Assembly: GCA_027063075.1 (NCBI GenBank) | Contig: JAMOSM010000097.1 | Span: forward strand, 1-10,358 | Direction: 5' to 3' | Length of the DNA stretch: 10,358 nt | Origin: Nautiliaceae bacterium | GTDB taxonomy: Bacteria; Campylobacterota; Campylobacteria; Campylobacterales; Nautiliaceae | In this document: positions 7,071 through 10,358 of the stretch, one piece after another | Layout of the letters: every line of letters begins with the position of its first letter | Position numbering within the stretch: the stretch's first letter is position 1 | Made by a program: the position numbers and the translations under genes | Notes under the pieces: generated by a model | Databases searched by the model: none | What the model was told of the DNA's origin: nothing | The model's input: the letters and a program-made list of their open reading frames with translations, nothing else

Positions 7071-7586
7071 ATGCTAAAAATAGGAATCGTCACTATTAGT
7101 GACAGAGCAAGCGCTGGAATTTATGAAGATAAAAGCGGAAAAGAAATTGAAAAGTTTTTACGAAAAAACATAACAAACGAATTTGAAATAGTTTATAGAT
7201 TGATTCCTGATGAATTTGATGATATTGTAAAAACTTTAAAAGAACTTGTAAATGAAAAATGCTCTCTTATCCTAACAACCGGAGGTACAGGCCCTGCCCC
7301 AAGAGACATAACTCCTGAAGCCACAAAAGAAGTAATTGAAAAAGAACTTCCGGGATTCGGAGAGCTTATGAGAATGCACTCTTTAAAATATGTTCCAACT
7401 TCAATTCTTGCAAGAGGAACTGCCGGAGTTGTTAAAAACAGCTTTATTTTAAATTTGCCTGGGTCTCCAAAAGCAATTCGCGAAAACCTTGAAGCAGTAT
7501 GGGCGGCAATTCCTTATGCAGTTGATTTAATAGGAGGAGATTATATTGAAAGTCCAACAGCCTTTAGACCTAAAAAGAAAAATTAA
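7071..7586 (+). CDS. mogA: Molybdopterin adenylyltransferase MogA
   Basis: MogA adenylylates molybdopterin, preparing it for molybdate (or tungstate) insertion by MoeA. The cofactor serves enzymes such as periplasmic nitrate reductase and formate dehydrogenase. The 171-residue protein matches the normal length. It shows the N-terminal strand IGIVTISDRAS (4-14), the molybdopterin-binding loop TTGGTGPAPRDITPEAT (69-85) with its conserved Asp79, and NLPGSPKAIRENL (128-140). The helix with GFGELMRMHSL (95-105) is typical of MogA as distinct from the larger MoeA. ATG 7071 follows AAGGAAAAAG and lies just downstream of a near-consensus promoter. No other molybdenum cofactor gene is in the window. 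The last 41 bases overlap the next gene in a different frame. Confidence 0.93.
   Translation: MLKIGIVTISDRASAGIYEDKSGKEIEKFLRKNITNEFEIVYRLIPDEFDDIVKTLKELVNEKCSLILTTGGTGPAPRDITPEATKEVIEKELPGFGELMRMHSLKYVPTSILARGTAGVVKNSFILNLPGSPKAIRENLEAVWAAIPYAVDLIGGDYIESPTAFRPKKKN
7532..7537 (+). promoter_or_regulatory. Perfect Shine-Dalgarno sequence that fixes a TTG start inside mogA
   Basis: AGGAGG (7532-7537) lies 8 bases before TTG 7546, within mogA codons for Gly-Gly. It is the strongest ribosome site in the window and is the reason for accepting a rare TTG start and a 41-base overlap. Confidence 0.8.
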
Positions 7587-8367
7587 AGTATTTATATTAG
7601 CTTCAAAAAAAGAGCTTTTTATTCTGCTCTTTTCTATTATTATTTTTATTCCAACTCAAAATATTACTTCAAAATATATAAACAACTCTTTAAAACAGGC
7701 AGGGATTACTTATCTAATCACCAGAAGTATAAATGCTACTGTATCAATTATAAAACACTCCCAGATAAATTTTAATGCCGGAATTGGAGGAAGTATTGCA
7801 ATAGGCGAAGCACTTGATCCGATTGATGATGCAACTGAGAGATTTTCAGACCTTTTGACACTTGGAATATGGGCAATTGGAAGTGAAAAGGCAATTTACG
7901 AACTGACAAATTTTAAAATTTTTGGAATTTTATTGTTAGTTTTAGCAATATTAAATTTATTTATTAAAAATAAAGCCCTCTATAAAATTTTATTAATTTT
8001 TATTTTTATAAAAATATTTATTCCATTTAGCGCATATATCTCTTATACAGCAGATAAATATTACTTTTCTCCTCAAATTTCAAAACTAAATAAAACACTA
8101 CTACCTGCTCTCTCACACAAAATAACTTTAGAAATAGAAACTACACAACAAAGTTCCATTTTTGATAAAATAAAACAAAGCCTTTCAGCAACAACATCTT
8201 ATATAGAAAAAATCAAAGAAATCAGTAAGTATTATATAAGTCATTCAACAAAAATAATCAACGCTCTTTTAAATCTAGGATTTTTATATCTTGCAAAATT
8301 TTTGTTAAATATTATTTTTCTTCCTCTATTGCTATTTTATATTATAAAAAGCGTAATTGAAGATTAA
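7546..8367 (+). CDS. Unidentified multi-pass membrane protein, translationally coupled to mogA
   Basis: I do not recognise this 273-residue protein with confidence. It has a basic N-terminus (residues 9-22) and four strongly hydrophobic segments at about 23-37, 125-141, 146-166 and 241-268. A loop between the first and second contains a motif-like stretch: GIGGSIAIGEALDPIDD (79-95) followed by ATERFSDLL. A long polar region with helical character (175-235) precedes the last segment. The GEALDPIDDATERFS portion looks like the conserved heart of an uncharacterised bacterial membrane family, but that is an impression and not a search result. Translation starts at TTG 7546 with AGGAGG 8 bases upstream inside mogA, so it is made with MogA. 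Function is unknown. Its stop overlaps the stop of the opposing coiled-coil gene by 4 bases. Confidence 0.8.
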   Translation: MKVQQPLDLKRKIKVFILASKKELFILLFSIIIFIPTQNITSKYINNSLKQAGITYLITRSINATVSIIKHSQINFNAGIGGSIAIGEALDPIDDATERFSDLLTLGIWAIGSEKAIYELTNFKIFGILLLVLAILNLFIKNKALYKILLIFIFIKIFIPFSAYISYTADKYYFSPQISKLNKTLLPALSHKITLEIETTQQSSIFDKIKQSLSATTSYIEKIKEISKYYISHSTKIINALLNLGFLYLAKFLLNIIFLPLLLFYIIKSVIED

Positions 8368-8696
8368 AGAAGAGCTTCGATTTTATTTTCAAGTTCCCTT
8401 ATCTTTCTTCTTAACTGCTCATTCTCCACACGAAGTTGAGCATTTCTGTTTTTTATAGCTTTTAAATCGTTTTTTAATTTATTCATTTCTTCATTTAAAA
8501 GCTCCAAATTCCCAAGAGACCTTTGAAGTTGAATTTGATATTTTTTAATTAAAATTTCCGCATCTCTTAAAGCATGTTTGAGGTGTTTTCTTTTTTCTTC
8601 CGTTTTTTCATAAAGGTGTTTATAATAAAACATCTTAAAAAGTAAAATTAAAATAACTAAAAAAATAAAGGAGAGAAAAAGCCAGTTAAATATCAA
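8364..8696 (-). CDS. Small membrane-anchored coiled-coil protein, function unknown
   Basis: This 110-residue protein has one N-terminal hydrophobic helix (about 4-21, NWLFLSFIFLVILILLF). It is followed to the end by a charged, leucine-spaced helix (about 28-108) typical of a parallel coiled coil, for example LRVENEQLRRKIRELENK (88-105). Lys, Tyr and His residues right after the helix (21-28) suggest the coiled coil faces the cytoplasm. That argues against an FtsB/FtsL-like divisome protein, where it is periplasmic. The start is a TTG at 8696-8694, inside the last codons of rpiB (11-base overlap), with GAAGGG about 9 bases upstream. The next ATG (residue 22) would remove the membrane anchor. 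It is cotranscribed with rpiB and ends tail to tail, with interlocked stops, against the mogA-linked membrane protein gene. Confidence 0.78.
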   Translation of the reverse strand: MIFNWLFLSFIFLVILILLFKMFYYKHLYEKTEEKRKHLKHALRDAEILIKKYQIQLQRSLGNLELLNEEMNKLKNDLKAIKNRNAQLRVENEQLRRKIRELENKIEALL

Positions 8697-9114
8697 TTTT
8701 TTCTACCCTTCTTTTATGCCTCCCTCCTTCAAACTCACTGTTAAGCCAACCTTCAAGAATTGACTCAATTTCTCCAAGACCTACAATTCTTGCACCAAAA
8801 CATAATATATTAGCATCATTATGACGTCTTGCCATTGAAGCCGTATAATAATCATGACAAAGAGCCGCACGAATACCTTTATGTTTATTAGCTGCAAGAC
8901 TCATTCCAATACCGCTTCCACAAATTAAAATTCCCATACTTCCTGGAGTGTTTTTTACAGCCTCAGCTACTTTATGGGCATAATCCGGATAATCTACACT
9001 CTCATTTGAATAAGTCCCAAGGTCTTCTACTTCAATTCCTTTTTTTTGTAAATATTCAATTACAAAAGGCTTTACCTCAAATCCTGCGTGGTCTGTTCCG
9101 ATAAAGTATTTCAT
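8686..9114 (-). CDS. rpiB: Ribose-5-phosphate isomerase B
   Basis: RpiB interconverts ribose 5-phosphate and ribulose 5-phosphate in the pentose phosphate pathway. The 142-residue protein matches RpiB/LacA/LacB-family length. It has GTDHAGFE (6-13) for phosphate and sugar binding, the active-site CGSGIGMSLAANK (65-77) with Cys65, the usual base in E. coli-type RpiB, and RRHNDANIL (96-104) with His98. The closing EFEGGRHKRRVEKI (127-140) is typical. Cys65 rather than Glu separates it from the actinobacterial type. Its specificity for ribose over allose or galactose phosphates is inferred. ATG 9114 follows AAGGAAG. It heads a two-gene minus-strand unit with the coiled-coil gene and diverges from pdxJ. 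Confidence 0.95.
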   Translation of the reverse strand: MKYFIGTDHAGFEVKPFVIEYLQKKGIEVEDLGTYSNESVDYPDYAHKVAEAVKNTPGSMGILICGSGIGMSLAANKHKGIRAALCHDYYTASMARRHNDANILCFGARIVGLGEIESILEGWLNSEFEGGRHKRRVEKIDI

Positions 9115-9143
9115 TTACTTCCTTTTTTTACTAAAATTATAAC
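9114..9143. promoter_or_regulatory. Divergent rpiB/pdxJ promoter region with overlapping -10 boxes
   Basis: In the 43-bp gap the sequence ATTATAAC (9136-9143) reads TATAAC (9138-9143) on the plus strand toward pdxJ and TATAAT (9136-9141) on the minus strand toward rpiB. On the plus side TTTACT (9114-9119) lies 18 bases upstream as a possible -35. No clear -35 is seen for rpiB. The two promoters would compete for one melted region. Confidence 0.55.
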
Positions 9144-9157
9144 AAAAAAGGATAATT

Positions 9158-9934
9158 ATGAAACTCGGAGTAAATATAGACCATATAGCAACCTTAAGAA
9201 ATGCAAGAAAAATAAACGAACCCGATCCTTTAATGGCTTTACAAGTTTTAAAAGAAGCAGGAGCCGACCAAGTTACGATTCACTTAAGAGAAGACAGACG
9301 TCATATCACAGATTTTGATGCCAAAAGAATCTGTCAAAACAGCTTTTTGCCTGTAAATATGGAATGTTCTATAAATCCCGAAATTATTGATATCATCTGC
9401 AAATTAAAACCCCACAGAGCAACGCTCGTGCCTGAAAGAAGAGAAGAAGTAACAACAGAAGGCGGTCTTGATATAATTAAGTTTGAAAAAGAGATAAAAA
9501 ATGCAATTGATAAACTTCATAAAAACAATATTGAAGTATCACTGTTTATTGACCCTGATTTTGAACAAATTAAAAAATCAGCCCAAATCGGTGCTCAAAT
9601 GATAGAACTCCATACAGGAAAATATGCAAACTTACACTTAGCACTAAACACAAACATAAACCATACCCCATTTAAAGTGTTTGAAAATTATGATAGAAAA
9701 ACATTAAAAAAAATGCTTGATGATGAACTCAAACTAATAAAAGATGCCGCCATATCAGGAGAAGATTTAGGACTTGAGGTAGCAGCAGGACATGGATTAA
9801 ATTACCAAAATGTAAAAAATATCGCAGATATTAAAGAAATAAGCGAATTAAACATCGGTCATTCAATTATAGCCAATGCAGTATTTTTAGGACTAAAAGA
9901 AGCCATCATTAAAATGAAAGAGATAATTTCTTAA
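9158..9934 (+). CDS. pdxJ: Pyridoxine 5'-phosphate synthase PdxJ
   Basis: PdxJ condenses 1-deoxy-D-xylulose 5-phosphate with 3-amino-2-oxopropyl phosphate to make pyridoxine 5'-phosphate, the last ring-forming step of the DXP-dependent vitamin B6 route. The 258-residue TIM barrel shows GVNIDHIATLRNAR (4-17), QVTIHLREDRRHI (38-50) with His42, NMEC (67-70) with Glu69, LVPERREEVTTEGGLD (90-105), ELHTGKYA (150-157), AGHGLNY (210-216) with His212, and LNIGHSIIANAVFLGL (231-246). It is longer than the E. coli enzyme (about 243 residues) because of extra sequence around 163-190, which is recalled as a feature of Campylobacterota PdxJ. ATG 9158 follows AAGGATAATT. The partner gene pdxA, often directly downstream in this phylum, is not here. 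A CRISPR array follows instead. Confidence 0.97.
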   Translation: MKLGVNIDHIATLRNARKINEPDPLMALQVLKEAGADQVTIHLREDRRHITDFDAKRICQNSFLPVNMECSINPEIIDIICKLKPHRATLVPERREEVTTEGGLDIIKFEKEIKNAIDKLHKNNIEVSLFIDPDFEQIKKSAQIGAQMIELHTGKYANLHLALNTNINHTPFKVFENYDRKTLKKMLDDELKLIKDAAISGEDLGLEVAAGHGLNYQNVKNIADIKEISELNIGHSIIANAVFLGLKEAIIKMKEIIS

Positions 9935-9993
9935 TTTCTCTTTTTACTTCTTTAAACCCTTTTATTAAATGTCAGTCGCCTAATCTGCAAAAC

Positions 9994-10058
9994 AAAATGT
10001 TTTTAAATATATTCTATTCATTTTCAATATTCATTAATTTTATCTTCAAAAACATTTT
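9994..10058 (-). terminator. Imperfect inverted repeat beyond the distal end of the CRISPR array, possible weak terminator
   Basis: AAAATGTTTTTAAA (9994-10007) and TTCAAAAACATTTT (10045-10058) are 14-base arms that pair at 13 positions. On the minus strand the remaining pair is a G-U wobble, so the stem is continuous in array-sense RNA. The loop is 37 bases. After the stem the minus strand reads TTTTGTTTTG, a loose U-rich tail. The stem is almost entirely A-T, so termination strength is doubtful. Chance pairing in AT-rich DNA is the alternative. Confidence 0.35.
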
Positions 10059-10061
10059 TCG

Positions 10062-10358
10062 GTTTCAATACCCCAAATGTATCGGTTAAATCTTTTTTTC
10101 GTAAGGTCTCTTGGTATTCTATAAGTGTTTCAATACTCCAAATGTATCGGTTAAATGGGATAAAAAACATTAAAAGCCATAAATATTTAAAGTTTCAATA
10201 CTCCAAATGTATCGGTTAAATGCTTCTAAAGCTAAAAGTTATGACGGTTATGTTCTGTATATGTTTCAATACTCCAAATGTATCGGTTAAATATATAGAG
10301 GCTTGGGCTGAGGATGTTTTGCTGTCAGAGTTTCAATACTCCAAATGTATCGGTTAAA
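10062..10358 (-). CRISPR. CRISPR array, leader-distal end (5 repeats, 4 spacers visible; continues past the right edge)
   Basis: Five copies of a 29-30 base repeat lie at 10062, 10127, 10192, 10263 and 10330, the last ending exactly at the window edge. On the plus strand each begins GTTTCAATACTCC and ends ATCGGTTAAA, followed by T in the four copies where the next base is visible. Four copies are identical over 29 bases, and the leftmost has C for T at 10072. With a 30-base repeat, spacers are 10092-10126 (35), 10157-10191 (35), 10222-10262 (41) and 10293-10329 (37), all unrelated to each other. On the minus strand the repeat ends ATTGAAAC, the usual 8-base crRNA 5' handle of type I-B and type III systems, and contains a small ATAC/GTAT stem with a 7-base loop. 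This and the variant leftmost repeat indicate leftward transcription with the leader to the right. No cas gene is in the window, so the subtype is inferred. Confidence 0.95.

Noticed and set aside
8355..8385. GAAG/CTTC hairpin at the convergent gene ends as a bidirectional terminator
   Set aside because: The loop would be only 2 bases and the stem 4 bp, so it would not form a stable terminator.
8364..8696. FtsB/DivIC-like divisome protein
   Set aside because: Size and coiled coil fit, but the positive residues follow the membrane helix, implying a cytoplasmic coil, and there is no divisome gene context.
9088..9318. Plus-strand frame across the rpiB/pdxJ gap
   Set aside because: It overlaps both genes out of frame and spans the divergent promoter. 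The peptide is Arg/Lys/Ser-rich with no family look.
9917..9945. AAAGAGA / TCTCTTT hairpin with a T-run at the end of pdxJ as a terminator
   Set aside because: The stem is 7 bp and AT-rich with a 13-base loop, it begins inside the coding sequence, and the T-run is partly used in the stem. Too weak to call.
9935..10061. A cas gene or CRISPR leader between pdxJ and the array
   Set aside because: There is no open frame of useful length, and repeat orientation and the degenerate repeat place the leader at the other end.

Overview
The window is AT-rich, densely packed bacterial DNA, and most of it is housekeeping genes. Gene content and order point to a member of the Campylobacterota (Epsilonproteobacteria). 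The minus-strand run tatD-mltD-rlpA-(hisB)-kdsC-lptC-lptA-engB is, from memory, the order around Cj0644-Cj0650 of Campylobacter jejuni. The base composition, the CRISPR array and the chemolithotroph-like gene set would suit a thermophilic vent lineage such as Nautiliales, but the genus cannot be fixed from the sequence alone.

Positions 1-5526 (minus strand) hold one tightly coupled operon of nine genes, with overlaps or gaps of only a few bases. In transcription order it encodes a TatD-family metallohydrolase, an MltD-type lytic transglycosylase with LysM repeats, an RlpA-type lipoprotein with a SPOR domain, HisB (histidine biosynthesis), a KdsC-type KDO-8-phosphate phosphatase, LptC and LptA (lipopolysaccharide export), the GTPase EngB/YsxC (50S ribosome assembly), and the first 68 codons of a GNAT acetyltransferase resembling short N-acetylglutamate synthases. 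The last gene starts inside engB and runs off the left edge. The theme is envelope construction (peptidoglycan remodelling, KDO and LPS transport) with amino-acid biosynthesis genes threaded in.

Positions 5527-7070 hold a divergent promoter region, a monocistronic malic enzyme gene (true start 5621) and a short GC hairpin terminator at 6945-6962. A very good sigma-70 promoter at 7023-7051 drives mogA (molybdopterin adenylyltransferase). A second gene starts inside mogA on a TTG with a perfect Shine-Dalgarno sequence and encodes an unidentified multi-pass membrane protein. It meets, tail to tail with interlocked stop codons, a small membrane-anchored coiled-coil protein gene that overlaps the end of rpiB (ribose-5-phosphate isomerase B).

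rpiB and pdxJ (pyridoxine 5'-phosphate synthase) diverge from a 43-bp gap containing an almost palindromic -10 region. After pdxJ, about 127 bp without a gene lead to a CRISPR array (10062-10358, five repeats and four spacers visible) that continues past the right edge. On the minus strand the repeat ends in ATTGAAAC, the usual 5' handle of type I-B/III crRNAs. The only variant repeat is the leftmost one. Together these indicate that the array is transcribed leftward and that this window holds its old, leader-distal end. Leader and cas genes, if adjacent, lie beyond the right edge. No complete undescribed system is visible. The least explained items are the two unidentified membrane proteins, the lysine-rich insertion in MltD, and an inverted repeat just beyond the distal end of the CRISPR array.
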